A DNA stretch of 64,000 nucleotides from Rhizobiales bacterium SYSU XM002. Lineage in GTDB: Bacteria > Pseudomonadota > Alphaproteobacteria > Rhizobiales > Beijerinckiaceae. Positions within the stretch are counted from its first letter, which is position 1. Each line of letters starts with the position of its first letter. This document shows positions 35,263 to 46,736 of this stretch, in pieces. The stretch is taken from the NCBI GenBank assembly GCA_009846685.1, contig VWVY01000002.1, positions 62,001 to 126,000 of the forward strand. The letters run 5' to 3'. The notes beneath the pieces were generated by a model. It worked only from the letters and a program-made list of their open reading frames with translations. It did no database searches and was not told the DNA's origin. Both the position numbers and the translations under genes were made by a program.

Positions 35263-38200
35263 CTAAACTGCTTCCGCCAGCTGCTCGGCCGTCGCAAGAT
35301 CGACCGAAACGAGTTGGCTCACGCCGCGCTCCACCATGGTCACACCGAACAGGCGGTCCATCCGCGCCATGGAAATCGGGTTGTGGGTAATCATCAGGAA
35401 GCGCGTCTGCGTTTCCTGTGCCATGTCGGCCAGCAGATCGCAAAGCCGCTCGACGTTCGAATCGTCGAGCGGGGCATCGACCTCGTCGAGCACACAGATC
35501 GGCGCCGGATTGGTGAGGAACACCGCAAAGATCAGCGCGGTGGCGGTCAGGGCCTGTTCGCCACCCGAGAGGAGCGAGAGAAGCTGCGGCTTCTTGCCCG
35601 GCGGCTTGGCGAGAATTTCGAGGCCCGCCTCCAGCGGATCATCCGCTTCCACGAGCTGAAGTTCGGCGGAGCCGCCGCCGAAAAGGCGTTGGAACAGCGT
35701 GCCGAAGTGGCTGTTCACTGTGGCGAAGGCCGCACGCAACCGGCCACGCCCCTCGCTGTTGAGCGTATCGATCGCGCGCCGGAACTTGCGGATGGCCTCG
35801 GTGATGTCCTCGCGCTCGCGGGCGAGATCGCCCCGCTCCTTCTCGATCTCAACCAGCTCGACATCGGCCCGGAGATTGACGGCGCCCATCCGGTCCCGGT
35901 CTTGACGAAGGTCTGTGAGTCGCGCTTCCAGGCCTGCGGGATCGGCGATTTTGATTTCCCCGCCTTCCGCGATCCGCGCAGCGAGTTCAGAGACCGGCGC
36001 CTCGATCCGCTCCTCGACCGTCTGGCGCAGCTGCCCGAGACGTGCTTCTGCGCCTTCCGCCAGTGCATCGAGGCGTGCAGCCGTTTCCCGCGTTTCGGAA
36101 AGCCGCCGAAAGGCCTCGCGCGCCGCTTCTTCCGCATTGCGATGGCGGGTTTCGTTGGCCGCCAATGCGTCGCCGGCAGTCTTGGCGTCGGTTTCGGCTG
36201 TTGCGATCGTCGCCTCGATTTCCCGTTTGCGGGCGGCGATCTCGGCCGGGAACCCTTCGAGTTGCCGCGCCTGATCGTCGAGCGCGGCGAGGCGTTTGTC
36301 GAGATGATCTTGCGTGTGCTGTGCCTTGGCCGACCGATCGTGCCAGGCGTGCGCCTCGCGGGCGATCGCTTGACGCCGTGCCTCCTGTGCCTCAAGCCGC
36401 TCCGTGCGGCGGCTCTGGGCGAGCCGGGCGTCCGCCTCGAGCCGGCGGGCGTCGGCGAGCGCGGCCGTCAGTTCACCGAGCCGGGCGCTGTCGACCTCCT
36501 CTCCCGAGGTGGCCTCAAGCGCGAGGCGCGCCTGTTCGGCAAGGCCGTGTGCTTCGTCAAGGTCCGACCCGAGCGCCGCGACGCGATTCCGCCCCGCCTC
36601 GAGCCGGAGTCGTGCGTCTTCCGAACGCCGCATCTCGCGCTGTAATTCGGCATTCGCGATGTCGCGCGCCTGCGCGGCCCGGCGGGCGGCATCACGCGAT
36701 TGCGCTTCGGCATCCTGTGTCTTCCGCAGTTCGATCTGGGCGGCGTCGAAAGCCTTGCGGGCCGTTTCGCGCCGCGCGCGCGCATCCTCGATCTGCGCTT
36801 CGATTTCTGTGAGGCGATTGCGCTCGGCGAGCCGCCGCGCGGCGGAACTCGGCGCTTCCGCCGCCGCCGTGAAGCCGTCCCAACGCCAAAGATCGCCCTC
36901 GCGGCTGACGAGGCGCTGCCCCTGGCGCAACTGCTTCTGTAAGGCAACGCCGTCTTCACGCGCCACGAGACCGATCTGCGAGAGCCGCCGATGCAGGGAC
37001 GCCGGCGCGCTGACATGCGCCAGGACCGGTTCTGCGCCCGCCGGTAGGGAAGGAGCTTCCTCTTTCGCGAGGCCGCCGCCCCAATGGCGGGAGGCGCCTG
37101 CTTCCGAGGCGGCTTCGAGGTCCTCTCCGAGCGCGGCGGCCAATGCCGTTTCGAAGCCCGGTTCGACGGAGATGAGATCGACAACCGGCGTCCAGAGGCC
37201 CGGTTCGCTGTTCTCGACGATCTTGCGGATCGTGCGTGCTTCCGTTTCAAGGCGCTGAAACAACCGATCCGCCTCGCCGAACTTCGGTCGCGCGGCCTGT
37301 TCCTCGCTCCGCGCCTCGCGCGCCGCCTGTTCGGCGGCGGAGGCGACCGCAAGCGTCGTTTCGTATTCTGTTGCGCGTTCCTCGACCACGGCCTCCAGCG
37401 CCCGCAATTTCTCGAGCGCGGCGCCGTCGGCCTCGATAGCGGCGAGGTCACGTTGCGCGTCCTGCAAACTGCGGGTGAGGCGATCGAGACGCGTTTCCGC
37501 CTCTCGAACCCGCGTTTCAGTGGTGCGGCGCATTGCCAGCCGCTCGGCCAACTCGGTCTGAAGCGCTGTGAGCGCGATTTCGGCTTCCGCGCGCGTCGTT
37601 TCGGCAGTGGCGACCGCTTCTGCATCCCGCGTGGAGCCGGCCCGGTCGGTGGCGAGTTGATTGGCGAGTTCGCGATCTTCCGCTGCGAGCCGTGCCGCCG
37701 ATTGCTCGGCATCGGCGAGGATCTCGCGGGCAGCCTCAGCGTCGCGCAAGACTTCCGCGCGGCGTTTTGCGATATCCCGAAGGCGCTCGTCGGCGAGGCG
37801 CGCTTCGTTGTTAAGGGTTTCTCGCGCGATCTGCTGGCGCTGCAGCATGGCGCTCGTCTCGCCGGCTGCCCGGCGGGCCTGTTCGAGTTCGTGCTCGGCA
37901 ATCGCGCGCGCCCGCTCGCTCTCGCCCTGAGCCGTCATGGCCGCGGCAATCGCGCGTACGGCCAAATCATGTCCGGCGCGGGCCTGCTTCGCTTCACTCT
38001 CTGCCTGTGCGAGGCCGGCAGCGAGCAGAACGAGTTCAAGCTGACGGATCTCGGCTGCGATTGCCTTGTAGCGCTCGCTTTGTCGCGCCTGCTTCCTGAG
38101 ATCGCCGATCTGCCGGTCGAGTTGGCCGAGCACATCCTCGGCGCGCGTGAGATTGTCCTCCGCCTGCCGAAGGCGCAATTCCGCCTCGTGACGACGCGCA

Positions 38201-38721
38201 TGAAGCCCGGCGATCCCGGCGGCATCCTCGAGAATACGGCGGCGATGCTGTGGTTTCGCCGCGATGATCTCGCCGATCTGTCCCTGCCGCACCATCGAGG
38301 GCGAACGCGCGCCGGAGGCTGCGTCGGCGAAGAGGATCTGCACGTCGCGGGCCCGCACCTCGCGCCCGTTCATCCGGTAGGTCGAACCCTGTTCGCGCAC
38401 GATCTTCCGCGCGATCTCGATGTGGTCCGAACCGGCGAGATGCGCGGGCATGTCGTCCGGCGGTTCGCTGATGCGGATGGAGACTTCGGCGTGGTTGCGC
38501 TCGGGGCGGGTGGTCGAGCCGCCGAAGATGACGTCGTCCATGCCGCCGCCGCGCAACGATTTGGACGAGGTTTCGCCCATCACCCAGCGTAGGGCCTCGA
38601 CGAGGTTCGACTTGCCGCAGCCATTCGGCCCGACGACGCCGGTCAATCCGGGCGCGATGACAAGCTCCGTCGGTTCGACGAAGGTCTTGAAACCAGCCAG
38701 ACGGAGGCGCTCGAATTTCAC
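35263..38721 (-). CDS. smc: Chromosome segregation protein SMC
   Basis: 1152 residues. N-terminal ATPase half with Walker A GVVGPNGCGKSNLVEALRWV (about residues 28-47), two long Ala/Arg/Glu-rich coiled-coil arms, a hinge at about 505-620 (around LWTPVVDLISVEPGFETALA), and the C-terminal half with the ABC signature LSLLSGGEQALTATALIFAV and Walker B CVLDEVDAPLDDSNVERL. Condensin ATPase that organises and separates chromosomes with ScpA/ScpB (not in the window). 45 bp downstream of the DsbA gene, the usual alphaproteobacterial order. Confidence 0.97.
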   Translation of the reverse strand: MKFERLRLAGFKTFVEPTELVIAPGLTGVVGPNGCGKSNLVEALRWVMGETSSKSLRGGGMDDVIFGGSTTRPERNHAEVSIRISEPPDDMPAHLAGSDHIEIARKIVREQGSTYRMNGREVRARDVQILFADAASGARSPSMVRQGQIGEIIAAKPQHRRRILEDAAGIAGLHARRHEAELRLRQAEDNLTRAEDVLGQLDRQIGDLRKQARQSERYKAIAAEIRQLELVLLAAGLAQAESEAKQARAGHDLAVRAIAAAMTAQGESERARAIAEHELEQARRAAGETSAMLQRQQIARETLNNEARLADERLRDIAKRRAEVLRDAEAAREILADAEQSAARLAAEDRELANQLATDRAGSTRDAEAVATAETTRAEAEIALTALQTELAERLAMRRTTETRVREAETRLDRLTRSLQDAQRDLAAIEADGAALEKLRALEAVVEERATEYETTLAVASAAEQAAREARSEEQAARPKFGEADRLFQRLETEARTIRKIVENSEPGLWTPVVDLISVEPGFETALAAALGEDLEAASEAGASRHWGGGLAKEEAPSLPAGAEPVLAHVSAPASLHRRLSQIGLVAREDGVALQKQLRQGQRLVSREGDLWRWDGFTAAAEAPSSAARRLAERNRLTEIEAQIEDARARRETARKAFDAAQIELRKTQDAEAQSRDAARRAAQARDIANAELQREMRRSEDARLRLEAGRNRVAALGSDLDEAHGLAEQARLALEATSGEEVDSARLGELTAALADARRLEADARLAQSRRTERLEAQEARRQAIAREAHAWHDRSAKAQHTQDHLDKRLAALDDQARQLEGFPAEIAARKREIEATIATAETDAKTAGDALAANETRHRNAEEAAREAFRRLSETRETAARLDALAEGAEARLGQLRQTVEERIEAPVSELAARIAEGGEIKIADPAGLEARLTDLRQDRDRMGAVNLRADVELVEIEKERGDLAREREDITEAIRKFRRAIDTLNSEGRGRLRAAFATVNSHFGTLFQRLFGGGSAELQLVEADDPLEAGLEILAKPPGKKPQLLSLLSGGEQALTATALIFAVFLTNPAPICVLDEVDAPLDDSNVERLCDLLADMAQETQTRFLMITHNPISMARMDRLFGVTMVERGVSQLVSVDLATAEQLAEAV

Positions 38722-38766
38722 CCGTCGTTCCCGTTCGTTGCCAAACCGGCAGGCTGTCCCGACCGG

Positions 38767-39450
38767 TTATTTCGCGAGTTTGGCCTCGATCAGCTTGGCC
38801 ATGTCCTCAATGGGCATGTCGCCGCTCTTCTTTTCTCCGTTGATGAAGAAAGTCGGCGTCGCCTCCACGCCGTGCACTTCGGCACCGCGCTTTTTCACCG
38901 TGTTCAGGCCGTCATAAATCTTCTGGTCTTTCAAGCAGGCTTCGAAGCTTTCCTGTGTGAAACCGGCCTGACGGGCGATGCCCAGAATTTCTTCGAGCGG
39001 CTTGTCGGAGCCTGCCCACTGGCGCTGCGTCTTGAAGAACACCGAAACGAGCGGGAAATAGCGCTCCTCGGTGGAGCATCGCGCGATCATCGAGGCGGCG
39101 GTCGAGAGCGGGTCGAGCGGGAACTCGCGGAAGATCAGCCTGACCTTGCCGGTGTCGATGAATTTCGTCTTGAGTTCCGGGAAGGTGTTCTCGTGAAAGT
39201 TCGCGCAATGCGAGCAGGTGAGCGAGGCATATTCCACGATTGTCACGGGCGCATCGGCCTTGCCGAGCACCTTGTCGCCCAGCGGGCCGGGCTGCAAGAG
39301 AGCACTGGTGTCTGTCTTCGCCGCCGACTGTTGGTCGCCAGTTGATTTCGGCGCCTCCGTCTGTTTCTGGTCGCCGCAGGCTGCGAGGCCGAGGGAAAGC
39401 ATGGCAGCAACCGCAAGCGGCATCACGGTGGGTTTGAGGCCCCTGAGCAT
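38767..39450 (-). CDS. DsbA-family thiol oxidoreductase, predicted lipoprotein
   Basis: 227 residues. Signal with lipobox-like LAAC (MPLAVAAMLSLGLAACGDQ), disordered linker, then a thioredoxin fold with inserted helical domain. Active site SLTCSHCANFHENTF (about residues 84-98, CSHC) and cis-Pro loop VHGVEATPTFFING. Probably a periplasmic disulfide oxidase or isomerase. ATG 39450 has GGAG 9 bases upstream; ATG 39471 and 39543 are in-frame alternatives. Lies between DciA-like and smc genes as in relatives. Confidence 0.9.
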   Translation of the reverse strand: MLRGLKPTVMPLAVAAMLSLGLAACGDQKQTEAPKSTGDQQSAAKTDTSALLQPGPLGDKVLGKADAPVTIVEYASLTCSHCANFHENTFPELKTKFIDTGKVRLIFREFPLDPLSTAASMIARCSTEERYFPLVSVFFKTQRQWAGSDKPLEEILGIARQAGFTQESFEACLKDQKIYDGLNTVKKRGAEVHGVEATPTFFINGEKKSGDMPIEDMAKLIEAKLAK

Positions 39451-39603
39451 TTCGTTTCTCCTCGTCAGCATTCCAGCAGGCGCACGCCCATTCGTCTGTC
39501 TGTTATGACCAATCCTGTTATGACCAAGTCTTGCCGGCTGCAAGCTCCTGCCGTTCGCGAGCCCCCGCCAACAGCGATCCGTTGCGATGCTACTTTGCCG
39601 GAA

Positions 39604-40164
39604 TCATGGCGACCGCCCCGCATCTCTCCACCGCTGCGCGATCCCCGCGCCGAGTTCGGCCAGCGCGCGCCGCAAATCGTCGGGTTCGATGCCTGTCAGG
39701 CCAGCCTCGATCTCGCGGACCAGTGCCGGATCAAGTTCGCGTGATGAGCTGGGCGGCGGCGGTTCCGGTTGCGGCATCTGCGCGATCTGGAGCGAGCCGA
39801 TGCAGCCGAAGCCGAGCCGGCGGTTCACGGCTTCGACGATCGCTGCCGATGCCATCTGGACGTCGAGCGCGAAAGCGCCGGGGCAGCCGATGACGAGCAC
39901 CGCGCGTTGCGCTTTCTCCTGTTTCGCGGGTGCGGGTTTGGCGGCAGGCGCGGTCTCGCTAGGGCGGCGTGGCCAGCGGATCTCGACCGGGTGGGTCCAT
40001 CGCGCGAGGTGGGGGCCGACAATCTCCCGCCATTCCGTCAACACTGCGCTCGACGCGAACCCGCGTTCACGGAGTGTGGCGGCGACCGCTTCCGGAACCA
40101 GATCGCCGAGCGCGACAGTACCCTTGCAGGGCGGGCGTGTCGCTTTGGGAGCCGGGCCGGTCAT
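39604..40164 (-). CDS. DciA-like protein (DUF721)
   Basis: 186 residues. N-terminal DUF721 domain (LGDLVPEAVAATLRERGF ... LTEWREIVGPHLARWTHPVEI, about residues 20-65; strand AVLVIGCPGAFALDVQM; AVNRRLGFGCIGSLQI). DciA loads the replicative helicase in bacteria without DnaC/DnaI. The C-terminus is Pro/Ser-rich then helical. Divergent from mutY over 71 bp. Confidence 0.85.
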   Translation of the reverse strand: MTGPAPKATRPPCKGTVALGDLVPEAVAATLRERGFASSAVLTEWREIVGPHLARWTHPVEIRWPRRPSETAPAAKPAPAKQEKAQRAVLVIGCPGAFALDVQMASAAIVEAVNRRLGFGCIGSLQIAQMPQPEPPPPSSSRELDPALVREIEAGLTGIEPDDLRRALAELGAGIAQRWRDAGRSP

Positions 40165-40235
40165 CGAACGGAATTCCTGTTGGGAAAGCGGGGCGGGCGC
40201 TTGGTCGCGCGGTGCGATCCTGCCATGTTCGGGTG

Positions 40236-42553
<2,318 letters not shown>

Positions 42554-43159
42554 TCAGAGAAGCGCGCGGCAGGGCGCATAGCTCAGCCGGTGCAGGGGGC
42601 AGAGACCGTTTCTCGCCAGCGCGGTCTTGTGACTCGGCGTCGGGTAGCCCGCGTGCCCCGCGAAGCCATAGCCCGGAAAATGCCGATCTGCCGCAGTCAT
42701 CAGCCGGTCGCGCGCGACCTTGGCGACGATCGAGGCCGCGCCGATTGCCGCGACGCGCGCATCGCCGCCGATCACTGCCACGCCGGGGCAGGGGAGTTCC
42801 GGTGGCACGAATTTCCCGTCGATCAGAACGGCGTCCGGCGTCTCCGGCAGGGCGGCGATGGCACGTGTCATCGCGGCAAGGGTCGCCCGATGGATGTTAA
42901 GCCGGTCGATTTCCGGCGCAGGGAGATAGGCAATTCCCACCGCCGCCTCGCGCAACAAGCGTGCGGCGAGGATTTCGCGTCGGCTGGCGGACAGCTTCTT
43001 CGAATCGGTGATCTCCGCGACGTCGAAGGTCTCGGGCAGGATCACCGCCGCCGCGACGACCGGCCCGGCCAGTGGTCCGCGCCCCACCTCGTCGACGCCG
43101 GCAAAGCGCCGGAAACCTTGCCGGCGCCACCGCTGGAGCATTTCCGTCAGATCGACCAA
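42554..43159 (-). CDS. rnhB: Ribonuclease HII
   Basis: 201 residues. Cuts RNA or single ribonucleotides in DNA. Catalytic residues visible in FAGVDEVGRGPLAGPVVAAA (DE pair, about residues 20-39), VLIDGKFVPP (Asp) and IGAASIVAKVARDRLM. With rnhA at 9405 the window holds both RNase H types. Upstream of ccrM on the same strand. Confidence 0.96.
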   Translation of the reverse strand: MVDLTEMLQRWRRQGFRRFAGVDEVGRGPLAGPVVAAAVILPETFDVAEITDSKKLSASRREILAARLLREAAVGIAYLPAPEIDRLNIHRATLAAMTRAIAALPETPDAVLIDGKFVPPELPCPGVAVIGGDARVAAIGAASIVAKVARDRLMTAADRHFPGYGFAGHAGYPTPSHKTALARNGLCPLHRLSYAPCRALL

Positions 43160-43245
43160 GGCATGTTTCCCTTCTGCCGCCTGCCATCCGGTGTGCTATA
43201 GAGCGCGCGTCGCGACAAGTCGGTCCGGCGTCGGAAACCATCGGA

Positions 43246-43707
43246 ATGCAGGACAAGCCCCCGGAAACCGAAGTTGCAGGCCGCAACGGAACCGGCGAAA
43301 GCGATATCCTGCGGGCTTTCGGTGCGGATAAGGACGATGCGCAAGCGCTCGCCGCCTATGCCCTGCACCGTCGCGCCCGGCTCGATTTCGAAACCCGCTT
43401 TGCCGAAAAGCAAGGCCGCGAGCCGGGCGACGCCGAACGGGAGGCATTTCTCCTCGGGGAAATCACGCCCACACGCATCGCTGCCTATCGCGCCGAGGCA
43501 GAGCGGCTCATGAAGCCAACTACTTCTCCAAACCCTCCTCGAAAAGCCCGCTGGCCATTCTTCGGCCTGTGGGTCGAAGCGCCGCTGTCACCGAACTTAA
43601 CCGCCGAACCGGTGAACTGGCGCGGGCTATTCAGCCGGTTGCTGGTGCTCCTCCTCGCGGTGGTCGTCACAGCGATCCTGCTGCGGGTGCTGTTCGTGCA
43701 GCGCTAG
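43246..43707 (+). CDS. Hypothetical tail-anchored membrane protein
   Basis: 153 residues. Acidic, helical N-terminal domain (DILRAFGADKDDAQALAAYA, YALHRRARLDFETRFAEKQG, PGDAEREAFLLGEITPTRIA), Pro-rich linker, then one C-terminal membrane helix (LFSRLLVLLLAVVVTAILLRVLF) ending five residues later, so tail-anchored with the bulk in the cytoplasm. ATG 43246, divergent from rnhB over 86 bp. No family recognised; conserved neighbours suggest a vertical, non-mobile gene. Confidence 0.65.
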   Translation: MQDKPPETEVAGRNGTGESDILRAFGADKDDAQALAAYALHRRARLDFETRFAEKQGREPGDAEREAFLLGEITPTRIAAYRAEAERLMKPTTSPNPPRKARWPFFGLWVEAPLSPNLTAEPVNWRGLFSRLLVLLLAVVVTAILLRVLFVQR

Positions 43708-43710
43708 GGG

Positions 43711-44841
43711 TCAGAACAGCGTCAACTGCGTGCCCGCCAGTTGCGGCGGGACGAACAAATCTGTCCTCAGCCTCTGCGCGGATCGGCGCTTGAGGCCAAA
43801 ACGATCGCTCGCCAGTCGGAATCGTTTGCCCACGAGATCCGCGAAATAGCCGGTGCCAACCTGACGCTCGCCAAAGGTCGCGGTGTAATCCTTGCCGCCG
43901 CGTGTCGACTGCACGAGGCTCATCACATGCCGAAGCTTGCCCGGAAAATGGGTAAGGAGCCACTCGCGGAAGAGTTCGCGCAGTTCGAGCGGCAGGCGGA
44001 GGAGCACATAATTCGCCTCGCTTGCCCCCGCCTCGCTTGCTGCTTCCAGAAGCCTTTCGATTTCGTGGTCGTTGATTGCCGGGATGATCGGTGCCGTGAG
44101 AACCGCCGAGGGAATGCCCGCAGCGACAAGCCGGCGGATGGCGTCGAGCCGCTTCGCCGGGGTCGAGGCGCGCGGTTCCATCACGCGGGCGAGCTTGCCG
44201 TCGAGCGTGGTCAGCGAGATCGCCACGCGCGCGAGCCCCTTCTCCGCCATCGGCGCGAGGAGGTCGATGTCCCGCGTCACCAAGGCCGACTTCGTAACGA
44301 CCGTCACCGGGTGGTTTGTTCGCGTCAGCACCTCGAGGATACCGCGTGTGATCCGGAATTGTCGTTCGATCGGCTGGTAAGGATCGGTATTGGCGCCGAG
44401 CGCGATCTCGCGCGGTTGATAGCCGGGCGCGGCGAGTTCCCGCTCCAAAAGCTCCGACGCGTTCGGTTTGGCGAAAAGCCGCGATTCGAAATCGAGTCCC
44501 GGCGAGAGGCCAAGATAGGCGTGAGTCGGCCGAGCGTAGCAGTAGGAGCAGCCGTGCTCGCATCCCCGGTAGGGATTGATGGAGCGATCGAATGGAATAT
44601 CGGGCGAATCGTTGCGCGTGATGATGGTGACGGCACGCTCGAGCGTCGTCTCCGTCCGGAACGGCGGCAGCGGTTCGTCGGAGGTCCAGCCGTCATCGAA
44701 ACTCTCGCGGCCGAAGCGCTCGAACCGGCCGCTTGCATTCGTGACCGTTCCGCGCCCGCGCCGGTTCGCTTCGGCAAGCGCGGTCGAAACGCGTTCAAGG
44801 CGAGCATCGTCAGGCGCATTGTTTGATGGCTGGGACATCAT
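43711..44841 (-). CDS. Radical SAM protein, PA0069/SplB-like family
   Basis: 376 residues. Cluster motif NPYRGCEHGCSYCYARPTHA (C-x3-C-x2-C, about residues 90-109), typical of the PA0069-type radical SAM group related to spore photoproduct lyase. Also GANTDPYQPIERQFRITRGI and VVTKSALVTRDIDLL. The presumed role is DNA repair, by relationship and by the LexA box directly upstream; reaction untested. ATG 44841 or 44838 follow AGAGAG. Convergent with the tail-anchored gene, 3 bases apart. Confidence 0.87.
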   Translation of the reverse strand: MMSQPSNNAPDDARLERVSTALAEANRRGRGTVTNASGRFERFGRESFDDGWTSDEPLPPFRTETTLERAVTIITRNDSPDIPFDRSINPYRGCEHGCSYCYARPTHAYLGLSPGLDFESRLFAKPNASELLERELAAPGYQPREIALGANTDPYQPIERQFRITRGILEVLTRTNHPVTVVTKSALVTRDIDLLAPMAEKGLARVAISLTTLDGKLARVMEPRASTPAKRLDAIRRLVAAGIPSAVLTAPIIPAINDHEIERLLEAASEAGASEANYVLLRLPLELRELFREWLLTHFPGKLRHVMSLVQSTRGGKDYTATFGERQVGTGYFADLVGKRFRLASDRFGLKRRSAQRLRTDLFVPPQLAGTQLTLF

Positions 44842-44854
44842 GGTCTCTCTTTGA

Positions 44855-44869
44855 GAACAAAGAAGGAAC
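44855..44869 (-). promoter_or_regulatory. LexA (SOS) box upstream of the radical SAM gene
   Basis: Plus strand reads GAAC-AAAGAAG-GAAC; minus strand GTTC-N7-GTTC, exactly the direct-repeat LexA site of alphaproteobacteria. It ends 13 bases before the ATG at 44841. A TTGACA (-35) lies at 44889-44884 on the minus strand, so LexA would cover the -10 region. Confidence 0.75.
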
Positions 44870-44981
44870 ATTTACGGTATCGTTGTCAAGGTCATCCGGT
44901 GCTGCGATGCGGACTTGCCAAGATTTTGCTGCAATGCAACAATTGCGTCATGTGCAAGGCGAAAGCCCAATCGAGTTCCCG

Positions 44982-45497
44982 ATGCTGATTGCAGTCATCG
45001 ATTCCCGGACCGGCCCTCTGGCGCTGGCATCGACCCTGGGACCGCTCGTGCGCGGGGTCGTCGAAGGTATGATCGGTACGGCCGTGATTGTCTCACCGGA
45101 GGCGGATCACGACACGGTCTCGATCGCTGATTCATCCGGTTGCCGCGTGCTGGCGGAGCCGCAGTGGGCGGATGGTTTCGCGCGGGCGGTGACAAATGCG
45201 CCGGGCCTCGGCATTCTCGTTCTCGAGGCTGGCCTGATGGTGGGGCCGGATTTCTGGCCCCTGCTCGCCGATACCCTGCCGATCCTCGGCAACCGCCCGG
45301 CGGCAACCCTGCCGGCCAATGGCGGCGGTTTGCTTGCCCGAATGGGACTGGGCGCACGCGTCAGCCGGGAATCGGCGCTGCTGCTGCCACCGAGCTGGGC
45401 ACGCAAGATATCGCAGGCGAAGGAAGATCCGTTCCGTGTCCGTTTTGGCAAGGAATGCGTGCCCCTGCGCAGTACCCCGACCCGCGTCCGCCTCTAG
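44982..45497 (+). CDS. Short glycosyltransferase-2-like protein, function unknown
   Basis: 171 residues if started at ATG 44982 (frame open from 44823). Pattern of a reduced GT-A fold: MLIAVIDSRTGPLALASTLG, PLVRGVVEGMIGTAVIVSPE, a degenerate D-x-D region (ADHDTVSIADSSGCRVLA), WADGFARAVTNAPGLGILVLEAG. The metal-binding DxD is not clear, so catalysis is doubtful. Similar short proteins occur next to the radical SAM gene in relatives, from memory. Start uncertain; GTG/ATG options exist upstream. Convergent with the cytochrome gene (4-base overlap). Confidence 0.6.
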   Translation: MLIAVIDSRTGPLALASTLGPLVRGVVEGMIGTAVIVSPEADHDTVSIADSSGCRVLAEPQWADGFARAVTNAPGLGILVLEAGLMVGPDFWPLLADTLPILGNRPAATLPANGGGLLARMGLGARVSRESALLLPPSWARKISQAKEDPFRVRFGKECVPLRSTPTRVRL

Positions 45498-45796
45498 CGC
45501 GGATCGCGCGGCAGGCTGGAATAGTAGTCGGCGATTTCCTCGAGTTCGGTCTCGTTCATGTGACGGCTCATGACGCGCATTTCCTTGTGCGGCCGCCGCC
45601 CGGACTGGAAATCCTTCATCTGCTTGACGAGATAGCCAAAGTTCTGCCCGGCCAAGTGCGGCACGTCCTTGTCCTTGGCGATGCCGTCGTCGCCGTGGCA
45701 GGCCATGCATTCGAGGATGAGCGCGCGATTGGGCTGCTGCGCCGTTGCCGGAAGGGCAATCGACGCGGCCAGCGTAACAAGGGCTAGGCGAAGCAT
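45494..45796 (-). CDS. Small class I cytochrome c
   Basis: 100 residues with signal peptide MLRLALVTLAASIALPATAQ. One heme-c motif CMACH (about residues 30-34), axial Met candidates in MRVMSRHM (about residues 74-81), and YYSSLPRDPR at the end, like cytochrome c553 types. Soluble periplasmic electron carrier. Downstream of the metallopeptidase gene by 22 bases, likely one transcript. Confidence 0.9.
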   Translation of the reverse strand: MLRLALVTLAASIALPATAQQPNRALILECMACHGDDGIAKDKDVPHLAGQNFGYLVKQMKDFQSGRRPHKEMRVMSRHMNETELEEIADYYSSLPRDPR

Positions 45797-45818
45797 GGTG
45801 TACTCCTCGCGCCGATGA

Positions 45819-46736
45819 TCACAGCGCGCGGCTGTTGAAGGTGTCGCAGGCCTGCACCTGTCCCGTGCGAAGGCCCTGCTGGAGCCAGCGCATCCGCTGC
45901 TCGGACGAGCCATGGGTAAAGCTGTCCGGCACGACATAGCCCTGTGCCTGCTTCTGGAGCTTGTCGTCGCCGATCGCGGCGGCGGCAGTCAGCGCTTCCT
46001 CGATGTCGCCCTGTTCGAGCACGCGATAGCGCTGGTTGGCATGGTAGGCCCAGACTCCAGCGAGGCAGTCCGCCATCAGCTCGACGCGAACCGAGAGGGC
46101 ATTGGCCTCGCGGCGCGAAAGGCGCTGCTGCGCCTGCTGCACCTTGGGCAGAATGCCGAGCAGGTTCTCGATGTGATGCCCCATCTCATGCGCGATGACG
46201 TAGGCATAGGCGAAATCGCCGCCCGCACGCAGGCGGGTGCGCATTTCCTCGAAGAAGCTCATGTCGAGATAGATTCGGGTATCGACCGGGCAATAGAACG
46301 GCCCCATCGCCGATTCGGCCCCGCCGCAGCGGCTGTTGGTTGCACCGCGGAACAGGACCAGCGGCGCGGTGCGGAACGCGACACCGCGCTGATCCGGCAG
46401 CACCTGTTTCCAGACATCCTCGTTGGTCTTGAGCACGCGGCTGACGAAGCTGCGGAGCTGTTCCTCCTCGGCCGACTGGCGTGGCGGCGCGCTCTGCCGC
46501 TGGCTGGTGACCTGCCCGCCGCGATTCCCCGTGACGATCTCCGCGCCGCCGATCAGGATTGCCGGGTTGATGCCGAGTGCCCAGCCGACGAGCGTCAGCA
46601 ATGCGATCGTGCCGAACCCGAGGCCGCCGCGGCCGCCGGGAAACCCGAAACCGCCGCCGCCGCCGCCGCCGTCGTAGCCGCCTTCGCCGCGGCGATCCTC
46701 AACGTTTTCGGATTCTTCGATATTGTCGAGCCGCAT
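45819..46736 (-). CDS. YpfJ-type neutral zinc metallopeptidase
   Basis: 305 residues. Acidic N-terminus, Gly-rich stretch, one membrane helix (GTIALLTLVGWALGINPAILIGG, about residues 42-64), then a periplasmic protease domain with zinc site VIAHEMGHHIENLLG (HExxH, about residues 179-193) and third ligand Glu in RVELMADCLAGVW. Cys pair in SRCGGAESAMGPFYCPVD. ATG 46736. Substrate unknown. Confidence 0.9.
   Translation of the reverse strand: MRLDNIEESENVEDRRGEGGYDGGGGGGGFGFPGGRGGLGFGTIALLTLVGWALGINPAILIGGAEIVTGNRGGQVTSQRQSAPPRQSAEEEQLRSFVSRVLKTNEDVWKQVLPDQRGVAFRTAPLVLFRGATNSRCGGAESAMGPFYCPVDTRIYLDMSFFEEMRTRLRAGGDFAYAYVIAHEMGHHIENLLGILPKVQQAQQRLSRREANALSVRVELMADCLAGVWAYHANQRYRVLEQGDIEEALTAAAAIGDDKLQKQAQGYVVPDSFTHGSSEQRMRWLQQGLRTGQVQACDTFNSRAL

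Noticed and set aside
37084-38592. 502-codon open frame opposite smc
   Set aside because: Antisense of SMC coiled-coil codons; composition reflects the complementary strand only.
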